From the NCBI RefSeq assembly GCF_003634575.1, contig NZ_RBLJ01000002.1, forward strand, positions 62,001-126,000: a stretch of 64,000 nucleotides of DNA, given 5' to 3'. Source of the DNA: Photorhabdus asymbiotica. GTDB lineage: Bacteria > Pseudomonadota > Gammaproteobacteria > Enterobacterales > Enterobacteriaceae. Both the position numbers and the translations under genes were made by a program. Shown piece after piece: positions 25,888 through 37,363 of this stretch. The notes below the pieces were generated by a model that saw only the letters and a list, made by a program, of their open reading frames with translations, searched no databases and was not told where the DNA came from. Positions within the stretch are counted from its first letter, which is position 1. Every line of letters begins with the position of its first letter.

Positions 25888-26994
25888 TTAGGCCGCTTGT
25901 CGACGACTGCGCACCATGTGACGAAGCATAACGAAAATAACAGACAGGATAAGACCGATAAAAGCACTGCCTATCAAGATAATCAGGCGCTTAGGCGAAT
26001 CTTTCGCCGTTGGTTCATAAGGAGCCTGCATATATCTGAACGGCTGAAAGTCAACTTTATTTATTCTAAGTGATTTAAGTTCATTTATATAAAACATACG
26101 GTTACGTAAATCAGCATCAATTGAGGCTGGATCTTTAATTTCTTCCGTAATTTTTAACTTACGCTGTAATGCATCAGAACCTAAGGCAATAGAGTAATCT
26201 GGATCGTCTTTAATCATTGCTCCTTCACTAGAAATAGGTTTTTTAATTCCCGCTGAATTAGCAATGGATAATGCATGTTTCAGCCGCTCAACATTAGCTC
26301 TCTGTATATTACTCACGCGGTTTAAATCAACCTGGTATAAACCTTCAGAGTAAGCAAGCTTCTGTTCAACCATATCACCCAATTCGTTTTTCACTTGGTC
26401 ACGAACAACAGACGATGCATAGTTAATGTAGCCATTTAGCAGGTTATATGCATCTTCAGCAGTCTCTGCACTGAAAACCAGTTTAACCTCCTCATTATTT
26501 TGATCATCTTTTTCCACTTTTGAAGAAGAGGAAATATTATCATTTACAATTTTTTCAATAAGTTTTCTTTTTGCAAGTGGCGAATGATCATCTGATTTAG
26601 CTATCAGATTTTTAAAATATTCTGTATTAATCAGATATTCTTCTCGTAAAACCCGTGAATTAAAATTATTCAAAAAATTATGATACAACGATGATGAAGT
26701 TACCGATGGTTGTAAACTTAAAACCTCTAACGTAGTCAGGAGATTTTTAAGTGGCTGTATTTCTTCAAGTTGAGGTTGAATAACTGAAGCTGAACTCGTC
26801 CATTTTTGTGGCATCAACGATGTTGCTACAAAACCAATAACAGCAAAAACGATAGTAACAGCAATAATCAATAACTTTGATTGAAATAAAACAGAAAATA
26901 ACTCAAACAAATCGATTTCATCGTCTTGTTTTGAATTGTAATAATTAAAATATTCTTCATTGAAGTTAGTGCTTTTAACCGGTTTATTAATCAT
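25888..26994 (-). CDS. wzz: Wzz/FepE-type O-antigen chain length regulator
   Basis: 368 residues. Two membrane helices flank a large periplasmic, coiled-coil-rich domain: helix 1 near 42-62 (LLIIAVTIVFAVIGFVATSL) and helix 2 near 338-358, before a short basic tail. The Pro-rich PYEPTAKDSPKR just before helix 2 is the family signature. These proteins set the chain length of lipopolysaccharide O-antigen made by the Wzy route. Long size and sequence favour the FepE branch. In E. coli the site between hemH and gsk holds aes instead, so this gene is a lineage-specific placement. Confidence 0.85.
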   Translation of the reverse strand: MINKPVKSTNFNEEYFNYYNSKQDDEIDLFELFSVLFQSKLLIIAVTIVFAVIGFVATSLMPQKWTSSASVIQPQLEEIQPLKNLLTTLEVLSLQPSVTSSSLYHNFLNNFNSRVLREEYLINTEYFKNLIAKSDDHSPLAKRKLIEKIVNDNISSSSKVEKDDQNNEEVKLVFSAETAEDAYNLLNGYINYASSVVRDQVKNELGDMVEQKLAYSEGLYQVDLNRVSNIQRANVERLKHALSIANSAGIKKPISSEGAMIKDDPDYSIALGSDALQRKLKITEEIKDPASIDADLRNRMFYINELKSLRINKVDFQPFRYMQAPYEPTAKDSPKRLIILIGSAFIGLILSVIFVMLRHMVRSRRQAA

Positions 26995-27173
26995 TATTTA
27001 TATCCAAATTCAAATATGGCTGTTACTAATTGCTCTACAAAACATCATCCCACTGAACCCTATGGTTAATTTCATTTATCCTAAAAACCAAGTATGGCAG
27101 TTCAGATAGACAGGTACTTGAGTAGGAATATACCACTAAAGAATCAATTCATCCTAATGATAGATTAATTCCA

Positions 27174-28157
27174 TTACGACTCAACTCTGCCTCTGACAAC
27201 ACTGTTCACTAATGCTTCAAGCAGCAAAATATGACTACTATTGTCGTTAAGCGCAGGAATATATTCAAATTTCTCTCCACCAGCATCAAGAAATATCTCC
27301 TTATTCTGCAATTTTATCTCTTCCAGCGTTTCCAGACAATCAGATGAAAAACCGGGACAAAGTACCTGAATATGTTTTATTCCCTGATCAGGCAATGATT
27401 TCATCGTCTGATCCATGAATGGCATCAACCATGGCTCTCGACCAAAACGCGACTGATAAGCCATCATTACTTGTTCTGCCGGATAATTAATAGTTTGCTT
27501 TAACAATCGTGTTGTTAACTTACATTGCTCGGCATAAATATCACCAGTATCAACAAAACGTTGCGGAATACTATGATAGGAAAGCAATAATCTATCCGGT
27601 TGACCATGCACATAAAAACTCTTCTCAATCGTCTCCTTCAGTGCAGAAATATAAGCCGGGTGATCAGCATAGCTGCGAATAAAGTGGACTCCAGGAATAG
27701 TACGATATTTCTGTAATGCCAGACTGATACCATCAAATACAGCCGCAGATGTGGAACAAGAATACTGGGGATAAAGTGGTAAAACAACCAATTGTTCAAC
27801 ATTCTGCCTGAGTAGATTATCAATTGCCTGTTCAATAGATGGAGAACCATAACTCATTCCTAGTTCAATAGGAATATCTACCAATTTCTCTGCTAATAAT
27901 TTCTGCTGACGGCGGCTATATACTAACAGAGGAGAACCTTCATCTGTCCAGATTTTCTGATATAACTTTGCCACACGTGAGGAACGTAAAGGCAAAATAA
28001 CACCATATAATATTGGCTTCCAAATTAGTGTGGAAACATCTACAACTCTTTTATCACTAAGAAACTCGGCTAAGTAACGCTTTATAGCCGCAGTTGTTGG
28101 CTGATCAGGAGTGCCAAGATTAACTAATAAAACGCCATACTTATCGCTGCTGCTCAT
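27174..28157 (-). CDS. hemH: Ferrochelatase
   Basis: 327 residues, slightly longer than E. coli HemH (320). It inserts Fe(II) into protoporphyrin IX, the last step of heme synthesis, at the inner face of the membrane. Seen: [24 protein letters not shown] at the N-terminus, the catalytic His region [11 protein letters not shown], and the Glu region [15 protein letters not shown]. Conserved order adk-hemH. About 165 bp separate it from adk. Confidence 0.97.
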   Translation of the reverse strand: MSSSDKYGVLLVNLGTPDQPTTAAIKRYLAEFLSDKRVVDVSTLIWKPILYGVILPLRSSRVAKLYQKIWTDEGSPLLVYSRRQQKLLAEKLVDIPIELGMSYGSPSIEQAIDNLLRQNVEQLVVLPLYPQYSCSTSAAVFDGISLALQKYRTIPGVHFIRSYADHPAYISALKETIEKSFYVHGQPDRLLLSYHSIPQRFVDTGDIYAEQCKLTTRLLKQTINYPAEQVMMAYQSRFGREPWLMPFMDQTMKSLPDQGIKHIQVLCPGFSSDCLETLEEIKLQNKEIFLDAGGEKFEYIPALNDNSSHILLLEALVNSVVRGRVES

Positions 28158-28293
28158 TATGCCGATTCCCTATTGTTTTCACTGATGAGAACCCTAACAT
28201 AATAAAATACGGATGAAAATCATGTTTATCCATGAAAAACAATAAATAAAAACCAACTAATCAGCTGAAATAGTAAAGAAATAATATAAGATT

Positions 28294-28314
28294 AAGGCAG
28301 CTTAACGCCGCCTT
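28294..28314 (-). terminator. Intrinsic terminator of adk
   Basis: Arms AAGGCGGC and GCTGCCTT (one G-U type mismatch) lie just past the adk stop codon, followed on the minus strand by AATC and an AT-rich stretch. Confidence 0.55.
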
Positions 28315-28321
28315 TTAAGAA

Positions 28322-29005
<684 letters not shown>

Positions 29006-29091
29006 TTATATTTTAAGAAAACAAATCACCATACCATTTGGAATGGGGTTCCCTCAAGGAAACAGGTAAACGATTTCGTGATATTTTTCTG

Positions 29092-29136
29092 CAAAAAATA
29101 AACCACGCCTCATTTCACTACCGGAGGCGTGGTTTA
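29092..29136 (-). terminator. Strong intrinsic terminator of htpG
   Basis: A perfect 13-bp stem (TAAACCACGCCTC with GAGGCGTGGTTTA) with a 12-base loop, followed in the minus direction by TATTTTTT. It lies 26 bp past the htpG stop. Confidence 0.9.
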
Positions 29137-29161
29137 CAATCGTTACCAAAATATAACTAAA

Positions 29162-31060
29162 TCAAGCTTTTCCAGACAGTAATAACTGATTCATACGACG
29201 GATAAACTGATTTGGATCTTCCAATGTGCCCCGCTCAGCAAATAATGCCTGATCGAACAATAATTCGACCCAATCAGCAAACTGTGTTTCATCACTAATA
29301 TCAGCCGCCAGTTTTACTAATTGATGATCAGGATTCAGTTCAAAATTGTATTTAACTTCTGGGACCTGCTGACCAGCCGCAGCAAACAATTTCGCCATCT
29401 GTGTACTCATTTCATCCGCGTTTGTTGTCACAATTGCCGGAGTATCAGTTAGGCGGTAAGTCAATTTGACCTCTTTTACCCGATCGCCAAGCAATGTTTT
29501 CACACGCTCAACAAATGGCTCTAATTGCTTTTCAGCTTCTTCCTGCTCAGCTTTGTTTTCGTCTGCCAATTTATTCAAAGATTCATCGGCTTTACTGACT
29601 GATTGGAATTTTTTACTATCGAACTCAGTAAGATAGCTCATCATCCATTCATCTATACGATCTGACAATAGCAGAACTTCGATACCTTTCTTACGAAACA
29701 GTTCTAAGTGCGGGCTATTTTTCGCCGCAGCATAACTGTCCGCAGTGATGTAGTAGATTTTATCCTGACCTTCCGTCATTCTACTAACATATTCTTCCAG
29801 AGAAACTGTCTGGGCAGAGCTATCATTATGGGTAGAAGCAAAACGTAACAATTTAGCAATAGTTTCTTTGTTAGTATGATCTTCTGCCGGACCTTCTTTC
29901 ATCACCAGACCAAACTGTTGCCAGAATTGCTGGTATTTCTCTGCATCATCTTTTGACAATTTATCCAACATCTGTAATGCACGTTTGGTCAACGCATTAC
30001 GCAAATTACGGGTAATAGAGTTATCTTGTAGAATTTCACGAGAAACATTCAGCGGCAAGTCATTGGAATCAATCAGACCACGAACAAAGCGCAAATAGTT
30101 TGGCATGAACTGTTCTGCATCATCCATAATAAACACGCGTTGGACATACAGTTTCAATCCGTGCTTATGCTCACGATTCCACATATCCCACGGAGCCTGG
30201 GATGGAATATAGAGCATGCTGGTATATTCCTGTTTACCTTCTACACGATTATGGCTCCAGATCATCGGATCAGCAAAATCATGAGAGATATGTTTGTAGA
30301 ACTCTTTGTATTCTTCATCTGTAATTTCAGATTTACCACGAGTCCACAAAGCCTGGGCTTTATTAATCTTTTCCCAGGTTACGGTATCTTCTTCGCCTTC
30401 TTCTTCACTCTTATTTTTAGTTTCAATTTCAACTGGCAGAGCAATATGGTCAGAATATTTGCTGATAACAGAACGCAAACGCCAGTTATCCAGGAATTCA
30501 TCTTCCCCTTCACGTAAATGAAGAGTGATCTCTGTACCACGAGTTTCTCTTTCAATATCAGCGATAGTGTAATCGCCTTCACCAGCCGATTCCCAGAATA
30601 CCCCTTGATCAGTTGAAGCACCAGCAGCACGGGTACGTACAGTGACTTTATCCGCTACAATAAATGCAGAGTAAAAACCAACACCAAATTGTCCAATTAG
30701 CTGGCTATCTTTCGCCTGATCTGAACCAATAGATTCCAGGAAAGCTTTGGTGCCTGATTTAGCAATAGTTCCAAGATTATCAATGACTTCATCTCGGGTC
30801 ATACCAATGCCATTATCACTAATCGTAATAATTCTCTTTTCTTTATCAAAAGAGAGGCGAACACGCAGTTCACCATCGTTTTCATAAAGATCTGGGGCAG
30901 ATAATGCGCGGAAACGTAATTTGTCAGCAGCATCAGAAGCGTTTGAGATTAGCTCACGAAGAAAAATCTCTTTATTGGAATAGAGTGAATGGATCATTAA
31001 TTGCAGAAGTTGTTTTACTTCAGACTGAAATCCACGGGTTTCCTGACCTTTCATACTCAT
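29162..31060 (-). CDS. htpG: Hsp90-family chaperone HtpG
   Basis: 632 residues (E. coli 624). A dimeric ATP-dependent cytoplasmic chaperone. Seen: N-terminal GHKL ATPase with [16 protein letters not shown] and [11 protein letters not shown], a middle domain with the client region, and a C-terminal dimerisation domain. The start at 31060 has GAGG six bases upstream; a second ATG two codons later, which corresponds to the E. coli start, is possible. A heat-shock promoter candidate lies about 55-85 bp upstream. Confidence 0.97.
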   Translation of the reverse strand: MSMKGQETRGFQSEVKQLLQLMIHSLYSNKEIFLRELISNASDAADKLRFRALSAPDLYENDGELRVRLSFDKEKRIITISDNGIGMTRDEVIDNLGTIAKSGTKAFLESIGSDQAKDSQLIGQFGVGFYSAFIVADKVTVRTRAAGASTDQGVFWESAGEGDYTIADIERETRGTEITLHLREGEDEFLDNWRLRSVISKYSDHIALPVEIETKNKSEEEGEEDTVTWEKINKAQALWTRGKSEITDEEYKEFYKHISHDFADPMIWSHNRVEGKQEYTSMLYIPSQAPWDMWNREHKHGLKLYVQRVFIMDDAEQFMPNYLRFVRGLIDSNDLPLNVSREILQDNSITRNLRNALTKRALQMLDKLSKDDAEKYQQFWQQFGLVMKEGPAEDHTNKETIAKLLRFASTHNDSSAQTVSLEEYVSRMTEGQDKIYYITADSYAAAKNSPHLELFRKKGIEVLLLSDRIDEWMMSYLTEFDSKKFQSVSKADESLNKLADENKAEQEEAEKQLEPFVERVKTLLGDRVKEVKLTYRLTDTPAIVTTNADEMSTQMAKLFAAAGQQVPEVKYNFELNPDHQLVKLAADISDETQFADWVELLFDQALFAERGTLEDPNQFIRRMNQLLLSGKA

Positions 31061-31114
31061 TTGTTACCTCAATCTAAATCCAGTTCAGATAGATAAAATC
31101 AGACGATGAAGTTC

Positions 31115-31143
31115 AAATGGGGATAAATAAATTGAATTTCAAG
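31115..31143 (-). promoter_or_regulatory. Candidate sigma-32 (heat-shock) promoter of htpG
   Basis: On the minus strand a CTTGAAA -35 element is followed, after CTTGAA plus 15 bases, by a CCCCATTT -10 element. This matches the sigma-32 consensus and the known control of htpG in E. coli. Confidence 0.75.
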
Positions 31144-31312
31144 TTAGGTTATTCAAAAGAATATGAAATAGAGTAAATAAGTTAATTATTTAAATAACTT
31201 ATAGAATACGCTGCATAAATGCAGCGCTTTAAAGTCTTTACGGTTTGATCTATAACAGGATACACAACCATATTTTTCCAGCCAGATAAAACCGTAAGGC
31301 ACTAACAGAAAA

Positions 31313-31917
31313 TTAATAAGTAATCTTCTGCCGCCCAGCAAGTGAATGTGACAAAGTTGTGCCATCTACCATTTCAAGTTCACCGCCAACCGGCACACCA
31401 TGAGCAATACGGCTCGCAGTTACTTCATACTGGGCGCACATATCTGCAATATAATTAGCAGTTGCCTCTCCTTCCACTGTCGGATTGGTCGCCAGAATGA
31501 CCTCTGAAATCACTTCAGTGGAGAGACGCTCCTCAAGACGATCTAACCCAATATCCATCGGGCCAATACCATCCAGCGGAGATAAATGTCCCATCAATAC
31601 AAAGTAGCGCCCAGCAAACTGACCCGTTTGCTCAATAGCATGAATATCCGCGGGACTTTCAACCACACAAATTTGACCATTTTGCTGACGGCGTGAGTTG
31701 GCACAAATCGTACACTGTTCCTGCTCAGTAAAAGTCCGGCAATACTGACAATGTCCAATTTCTGACATCGCTTTTGTCAACGCCTGAGCCAAACGCATTC
31801 CACCACTGCGATCACGCTGTAGCAGATGAAAAGCCATCCGTTGTGCAGATTTAGGGCCAACCCCTGGCAAACAGCGCAATGCTTCCATCAAGGATTCAAG
31901 GAGAGGACTGGTTTGCA

Positions 31918-31918
<1 letters not shown>
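31313..31918 (-). CDS. recR: Recombination mediator RecR
   Basis: 201 residues, the usual length. It acts with RecF and RecO to load RecA on gapped DNA. Seen: helix-hairpin-helix region [17 protein letters not shown], the four-cysteine zinc motif CQYCRTF and CTIC, and the Toprim domain beginning [13 protein letters not shown]. Its ATG overlaps the ybaB stop by one base (TGATG), so the two are translationally coupled in the dnaX-ybaB-recR operon. Confidence 0.97.
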
Positions 31919-32262
<344 letters not shown>

Positions 32263-32300
32263 CTATGGCTACATCGTACAACAGGTACAGATTGCAGCGG

Positions 32301-34277
32301 TTAGACCGGTCGGATACTCTCTTCATCCAATTCAGCATCAAATACCTGCCGCAATGTCTGAATAGTTTTATCCGCAATAATTGATTGGCGAGCTTGTGCC
32401 AACTTCTCTTCATAAATGGCTTGTCGCCATTCCAGCGGAGTTTTTTCCGCCGGATTATCATCTTCAATAATGCTGAATTCAACCGTTGCACCATGCAACT
32501 CGCTTAACGCTTCCGTTAATGACTTTTGTGCAAAAGCGGAATTAAGGTGACGCTGGCTCGAACGCAAGTGTAGGCAGATCTGATTTTCACCAACCTGCTC
32601 TTTGAACGCATTTAATGCTAATTGTTGCACCAGTTTAGGAATTTTAAGTTTATCAACTTCTGCGGCCCATGCATCTCTTTGTTTAGATTCTTCCGCTAAT
32701 TTCTCTGCCAGCTCTGGTGTTTTCTCATGTTCCAACGCTGTTCTTAAAGCTTTTGGCGTAGCCACATAAGTTTCTGGTTTTTTCTCAATATTCTTAGCAC
32801 GCCAACGGTAAGCCTCTTTTTTCTCAGGCTTGTTTTCCTGAATTTTAGCCACTGATGATTGAGGTCGTTGCCCTGACACTGCGGCAAGCCGTTCCAGTGC
32901 CGAGGTCGCCGGCCTCGTCTTAACAGACGTAGCCGGTTCAGACTTTTTTGGTGGTGTTTGCTCTTGCTGTCGGGATAACGCATTCCTTGCTTTTAATAGT
33001 TGCGCGGTCGGGCTCGATACAAGTGCCTGGGGTATCTGAGATTCTTTCTGAGAAGTTCTATCCACCGGTACCAACTCACCAACATGATTAGTAGAAGTTA
33101 TCTCCTTCTGGTGATCATGTTGCCGCTGAGCTGCCGTGGGTGGCGTAACCGTGGGTTGTACCACCGGTACAGGAACCTCTTCTATGACTGTTTTGGGATG
33201 AAATGCTAAAGCCCTGAGTAAAGCCATTTCAACACCCATTCTGCGCTCTGGCGCATACGCCAGATCTCTACGACCAATCAGTAACGTTTGATAATAAAGT
33301 TGCAAATCTTCCGGTGAGATAGTCTTTGCTAATATCCGCAAACGGCCATCTATTGAAGAAGGACCAATCTCTGATTGAGAAGGTAACAGTTGGATCATTG
33401 CAATACGATGTAGCAATGAAAGTGTCTCTACCAACAGATTTTCCCAGTCAGTACCGCGTAAAGCAACTTGCTCCACCAATGCCATAACCTGCCGACCGTC
33501 AGCCCGAACCAATGCTTCAATAATGGATAAAGGCTGTTCATCATCCAGCGTCCCCAGCATTTGGCTGACTATTTCAGCCGTCACCTGTCCTTGCCCCATA
33601 GCAATAGCCTGATCGGCCAGACTTAGGGCATCACGCATACTACCATCAGCAGCACGAGCCAAAAGCTGGCGAGCACGGCTGTCACTCTCTAGATGTTCAG
33701 CTTTAAGTATACGCTCAAGCTGATCGCTTATTTGAGCGACATCCAGCGCTTTGAGATGGAACTGTAAACAACGGGATAGAATGGTCACTGGCAATTTCTG
33801 CGGATCAGTTGTTGCCAGCAAAAATTTCACATGTTCAGGTGGCTCTTCCAACGTTTTCAATAATGCATTGAAACTGTGGCGAGAAAGCATATGCACTTCA
33901 TCAATCAGGTAAACTTTGAAACGCCCGCGAGTTGGAGCATATTGCACGTTATCCAGCAATTCACGCGTATCTTCAACTTTAGTACGGGAAGCAGCATCAA
34001 TCTCAATCAGATCAACAAACCGCCCTTGTTCAATTTCAAGACAATTAGCACATTTACCACAAGGCTTATCAGTAATACCTATTTCGCAATTCAATCCCTT
34101 AGAAAATAAACGGGCAATTGTCGTTTTTCCAACGCCTCTGGTGCCAGAAAACAAGTAAGCGTGATGAAGCCGATCATGGGCAAGACCATTAGCTAACGCA
34201 GTCAGGACGTGTTCCTGGCCAATCACATTAGAAAATATTTGTGGGCGCCACTTACGGGCAAGTACCTGATAGCTCAT
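32301..34277 (-). CDS. dnaX: DNA polymerase III subunits tau and gamma
   Basis: 658 residues (E. coli tau 643). The clamp-loader ATPase. Seen: GTRGVGKTTIARLFSK Walker A, zinc cysteines in CGKCANCLEIEQG, DEVHMLS Walker B and SRC at the sensor region. The Pro/Gln/Lys-rich linker begins near residue 370 and the tau-specific C-terminal domain follows. Full translation gives tau; slippage at 32943-32949 would give gamma of about 446 residues. A 96-bp gap separates it from apt, which lies upstream on the same strand. Confidence 0.97.
   Translation of the reverse strand: MSYQVLARKWRPQIFSNVIGQEHVLTALANGLAHDRLHHAYLFSGTRGVGKTTIARLFSKGLNCEIGITDKPCGKCANCLEIEQGRFVDLIEIDAASRTKVEDTRELLDNVQYAPTRGRFKVYLIDEVHMLSRHSFNALLKTLEEPPEHVKFLLATTDPQKLPVTILSRCLQFHLKALDVAQISDQLERILKAEHLESDSRARQLLARAADGSMRDALSLADQAIAMGQGQVTAEIVSQMLGTLDDEQPLSIIEALVRADGRQVMALVEQVALRGTDWENLLVETLSLLHRIAMIQLLPSQSEIGPSSIDGRLRILAKTISPEDLQLYYQTLLIGRRDLAYAPERRMGVEMALLRALAFHPKTVIEEVPVPVVQPTVTPPTAAQRQHDHQKEITSTNHVGELVPVDRTSQKESQIPQALVSSPTAQLLKARNALSRQQEQTPPKKSEPATSVKTRPATSALERLAAVSGQRPQSSVAKIQENKPEKKEAYRWRAKNIEKKPETYVATPKALRTALEHEKTPELAEKLAEESKQRDAWAAEVDKLKIPKLVQQLALNAFKEQVGENQICLHLRSSQRHLNSAFAQKSLTEALSELHGATVEFSIIEDDNPAEKTPLEWRQAIYEEKLAQARQSIIADKTIQTLRQVFDAELDEESIRPV
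32943..32949 (-). other. Programmed -1 frameshift site of dnaX
   Basis: The in-frame heptamer A AAA AAG (codons 444-445) is followed by TCT GAA. After -1 slippage the next codons are GTC TGA, so translation stops at once and yields gamma. Same logic as E. coli, where GAG TGA follows. A GC-rich stretch downstream could form the stimulating stem-loop. Confidence 0.85.
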
Positions 34278-34373
34278 TGATACCGGAGAAATTAAAGATG
34301 ATTGGCTACCATGCTAACACAGCCCCACTACAGACAGCGAGGCCGATATGTTAGTAATGCGAAAATAAACAGA

Positions 34374-34925
34374 TCAATGACCTGGGAATTCAAGCAGAGT
34401 AAAACTATTCACTCCTTGCCTTTGCAGGCGCTCAATGCCCCCCAAATCTGGCAAACCAATAACAAAGGCAGCTTCAGAAACTTTACCTCCTAAACGACGG
34501 ATTAAGCGGACAGTTGCCTCAACAGTGCCACCGGTTGCTAATAAATCATCAACAACCAGCACTTTATCGTTCTCTCTTATACTATTTTTATGCATTTCCA
34601 ATGTATCAGTGCCATACTCTAGATCGTAAGTTTCACTCAATGTTTCACGAGGTAACTTACCGGCTTTACGCACGGGGACAAAACCAACACCGAGACGCAA
34701 CGCAACTGGAGCTCCGAATAGAAAACCACGAGCTTCAGTGCCAACAATTTTTGTTATGCCCTTGCCTTGATATCGCTCTACCAGAAGATCAATCGTTGCT
34801 TGGTAGGCAGGAGGATTATCCAATAAAGTTGTGATATCACGAAAAAGGACCCCTGGTTTCGGGTAATTCGGAATAGTTTCTATACTGTCTTTAATAAATT
34901 GCAGTTGCTGCGCGTTTGTGATCAT
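34374..34925 (-). CDS. apt: Adenine phosphoribosyltransferase
   Basis: 183 residues, equal to E. coli Apt. Converts adenine and PRPP into AMP in purine salvage. Seen: [33 protein letters not shown], and the PRPP-binding [14 protein letters not shown]. The start at ATG 34925 was chosen by alignment with E. coli (TAQQLEY / NAQQLQF); no good ribosome site is visible there, and a longer frame begins at 35000. Confidence 0.95.
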   Translation of the reverse strand: MITNAQQLQFIKDSIETIPNYPKPGVLFRDITTLLDNPPAYQATIDLLVERYQGKGITKIVGTEARGFLFGAPVALRLGVGFVPVRKAGKLPRETLSETYDLEYGTDTLEMHKNSIRENDKVLVVDDLLATGGTVEATVRLIRRLGGKVSEAAFVIGLPDLGGIERLQRQGVNSFTLLEFPGH

Positions 34926-35068
34926 AATCGGGGCCAGTGAGTAGAACACGAAAGTGCTAAAATCTATGCAAACTGATAGAAAAAAGCAACCAATCAACAT
35001 TCATCAGCCTATTTTTTGTCGTTCAAAATCAATTCTACTTTACAACACATAACCACTTTAAGGTATAA

Positions 35069-35611
35069 ATGAGTACACGAAATTTATTAAACTTGCTCGA
35101 AAAACAGGTCGACATACTGGCAAAAGAACTTGCTCCACTAGCAGACACTCCATTTTCCACTGCCCGGTTTGATCAGACTTTATTTAACCGACACAGCGAT
35201 AAGCTCCGTGGCTATTTGCAAGAAGTAAAGCACAACATGGAACAACTAAAAGAGTGTGTTCAGGATAACCGGACAGAACAAGTCGCATTTCTATCTGAAC
35301 GTTTAATTATTCAAATAGAAGCATTAAAGCGTGAGTCATCTACCCAGTCCCTGAGAAGAAAAGAGAGTCAGTTCGAGCATAAACAACAAGCTACTGACCT
35401 GTATCATAAACTGGCTGAGCATCAGGATTATGAACGCCGCCTACTCGCAATGATCAATGATAGAGAACTAAGATTGAATCAACAGACTACACTTAGTAAT
35501 CAGCAAAAAGTACAGAAAGAAATTGCAGCCTTAGCTGGAAGATTGGCACGTTGCCGCCAATCTATGATGCGAATTGAAAAATCAATCGAATATAAAGAAA
35601 ACATGGATTAA
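35069..35611 (+). CDS. priC: Primosomal replication protein N''
   Basis: 180 residues (E. coli 175). PriC helps reload DnaB at stalled forks with PriA and Rep. The sequence is helix-rich with many Arg/Lys/Gln, ending in LAGRLARCRQSMMRIEKSIE, the conserved C-terminal helix. It is divergent from apt and followed 22 bp later by rsmS on the same strand, as in E. coli. Confidence 0.93.
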   Translation: MSTRNLLNLLEKQVDILAKELAPLADTPFSTARFDQTLFNRHSDKLRGYLQEVKHNMEQLKECVQDNRTEQVAFLSERLIIQIEALKRESSTQSLRRKESQFEHKQQATDLYHKLAEHQDYERRLLAMINDRELRLNQQTTLSNQQKVQKEIAALAGRLARCRQSMMRIEKSIEYKENMD

Positions 35612-35633
35612 CAACTCAAATGAGGAATATTTT

Positions 35634-35810
35634 ATGTCCGTCGAACATGCACCACCTGAAGTTCAGCTTGCTGTTGATCTAATCTATTTACTGGAGTGCA
35701 ATGAAATCACTCCTGAAATCGCACTTGCCGCACTGGAAATAGTCAAACATGATTATCAAGCAAAATTAGTGAAGCAACTACAATCTACGATTGACTGCTC
35801 TTCTTCTTAA
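35634..35810 (+). CDS. rsmS: Small regulatory protein RsmS (YbaM/PriM)
   Basis: 58 residues. Matches E. coli YbaM through the shared EHAPPEVQLAVDLIYLLE and ALEIVKHDY segments. In Pectobacterium the protein affects exoenzyme and antibiotic control; it has also been linked to primosome function. ATG 35634 follows GAGGAATATTTT, and the upstream extension of the frame is not conserved. It ends the conserved block; an inserted segment follows. Confidence 0.9.
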   Translation: MSVEHAPPEVQLAVDLIYLLECNEITPEIALAALEIVKHDYQAKLVKQLQSTIDCSSS

Positions 35811-35835
35811 AGAAGAGGATTCCCAGAGACGAACC

Positions 35836-35965
35836 TTACCCACAGTGACGCGAATTAGGGCTGACCTTCTCTCCATGGGCTAACAATGTCAACTCGATAA
35901 CTTTAATATTTCGTACCGCATTAATGTCGCGGTCATGGTTTATATGGTGCCTCGGATACGCCAAT
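35836..35965 (-). mobile_element. C-terminal scar of an IS605-type TnpB (OrfB)
   Basis: The minus strand encodes HHINHDRDINAVRNIKVIEL and a short tail ending in TAA at 35836. This is the conserved end of TnpB proteins (RDINAxRNI). The rest of the gene, including the zinc cysteines, is gone. It marks the left edge of the inserted block 35.8-39.9 kb. Confidence 0.8.
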
Positions 35966-36041
35966 AGCCTACTTAAAAAGGAAGCTGTTTCAGGGTATAT
36001 CCACAACCACTACCAGAACGGCTTTATGTTTAGTGCATTTT

Positions 36042-36476
36042 TTAACTCTTCCCATCGCTTAGTTTAAGAAGCGTTGAAGAATAGTCGTCAGCAGCTATTC
36101 GAGTGCAAAGCAACTCCCATTCACAACCTACACAGGCACCCCTTACAATCCCACGACCGAAAGCCCATCGCGCCTGCCTAAAATAAGCTGAATCAAGTCT
36201 TAATCTATGTCCTATTTCGACAGACCGCCCCATAAGAGTACCTACAGCTTCTAAAGCATGGCTATCGCGAATAATGACACTCTCTCCCAAACAATGAGGG
36301 TTATCTTCTCCAAGCAAAGGAGCACATACGTCATCCGGCCCAGCCACAATCAGAATATCCTCGTCCCGAATTCGGGGAATAATTTTATTGTAGTTTTCGA
36401 TAAAACCTGGGGTATATCCGTTGCCGGCGTAGGTAAGCATACAAAGAAGGTGATGACCTCTCAGAGATATTGTCAT
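36042..36476 (-). CDS. DUF1284 family protein
   Basis: 144 residues. Begins SLRGHHLLCMLTY, the family signature, and contains spaced cysteines (CMLTY, DDVCAP, NPHCLG, GACVGCEWELLC) that could bind an iron-sulfur cluster. The function is unknown. ATG 36476 has AGGA eight bases upstream; eleven earlier codons were left out. It is divergent from the 2-oxoglutarate oxygenase gene, with 122 bp between the starts. Confidence 0.8.
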   Translation of the reverse strand: MTISLRGHHLLCMLTYAGNGYTPGFIENYNKIIPRIRDEDILIVAGPDDVCAPLLGEDNPHCLGESVIIRDSHALEAVGTLMGRSVEIGHRLRLDSAYFRQARWAFGRGIVRGACVGCEWELLCTRIAADDYSSTLLKLSDGKS

Positions 36477-36598
36477 TATCGTGTTCCTGAGTGTGACCAA
36501 ATGTTGCATTATTATACAATCAATGTTATACGATCAATTCCAGCCTTCAAATAGATCAATTTTTCTAATGTAACGAAATAAACTAGGAATTGGCTATC

Positions 36599-37363
36599 AT
36601 GTCGTCAAGGTGGGCATCAAACGAACTTATCAAATTATCATCAGAAAGCTTGCAAGCAATCATAGATAACAAGATTCCGGCAGCAGTGATAAATGATTTT
36701 GCAACGACAGAGGAATGTGAACAGCTTTCAACTGCAATACTGAGCATGAAGGCAAAACCCTATGCATTCGGGAGACCAGGCTTTTATCTGGGAAATCCGT
36801 TAGCTCATTATCGTAATCGGCCCAAAGAAGAGTACTTTGCTCAAGTCAGTTCGGCTGAGCAAGAACGTACTCAAGTCATCAATCAAGCTTTTGATCCAAT
36901 TGTTCGATTCATACGATGTATCAAACATGATACAAATTTCAACATTTCGGTCGCTGAAGAACCGGGATTAGGTCCCTATTTTGCCGGCATCATCCGCATT
37001 ATCTCCAATGGTTCGGACTTACATGTGGACTATGCACCTACTTTTGCGAAAGGAAACCTGGCTATCGGTGATGTGTCAACTCAACTCGCTTGGAACCTCT
37101 ATGTTTCGTCTCCTTCTCAAGGAGGAGAAACAGTGATCTATAATCAACCATTCAAGAGTACTGTTATAGATAAAACATATAAGCCATATGATAGTTCACT
37201 ATTGGTTGATTGCGAATCCTTCACCTTCCAACCTCAAGTTGGCTCTATCGTCATTTTTAATACTAGTAATCCCCATATCGTCTTACCTGCGGGAGGCTAT
37301 CGGATTACAACAGGTTCTTTTATCGGATTGCTAAATGAGAAGAATCTGATCCTATGGTCGTAA
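36599..37363 (+). CDS. 2-oxoglutarate/Fe(II)-dependent oxygenase
   Basis: 254 residues. A plausible facial triad and 2-oxoglutarate anchor are visible: His142 and Asp144 in LHVDYAP, His226 in SNPHIVLP and Arg235 in GGYRITTG. These fit the double-stranded beta-helix family of prolyl-hydroxylase or amino-acid-hydroxylase kind. The substrate is unknown. No biosynthetic partner lies beside it, only DUF1284 and the biotin transporter. ATG 36599 has AGGA ten bases upstream; a TTG three codons earlier is too close to that site. Confidence 0.8.
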   Translation: MSSRWASNELIKLSSESLQAIIDNKIPAAVINDFATTEECEQLSTAILSMKAKPYAFGRPGFYLGNPLAHYRNRPKEEYFAQVSSAEQERTQVINQAFDPIVRFIRCIKHDTNFNISVAEEPGLGPYFAGIIRIISNGSDLHVDYAPTFAKGNLAIGDVSTQLAWNLYVSSPSQGGETVIYNQPFKSTVIDKTYKPYDSSLLVDCESFTFQPQVGSIVIFNTSNPHIVLPAGGYRITTGSFIGLLNEKNLILWS

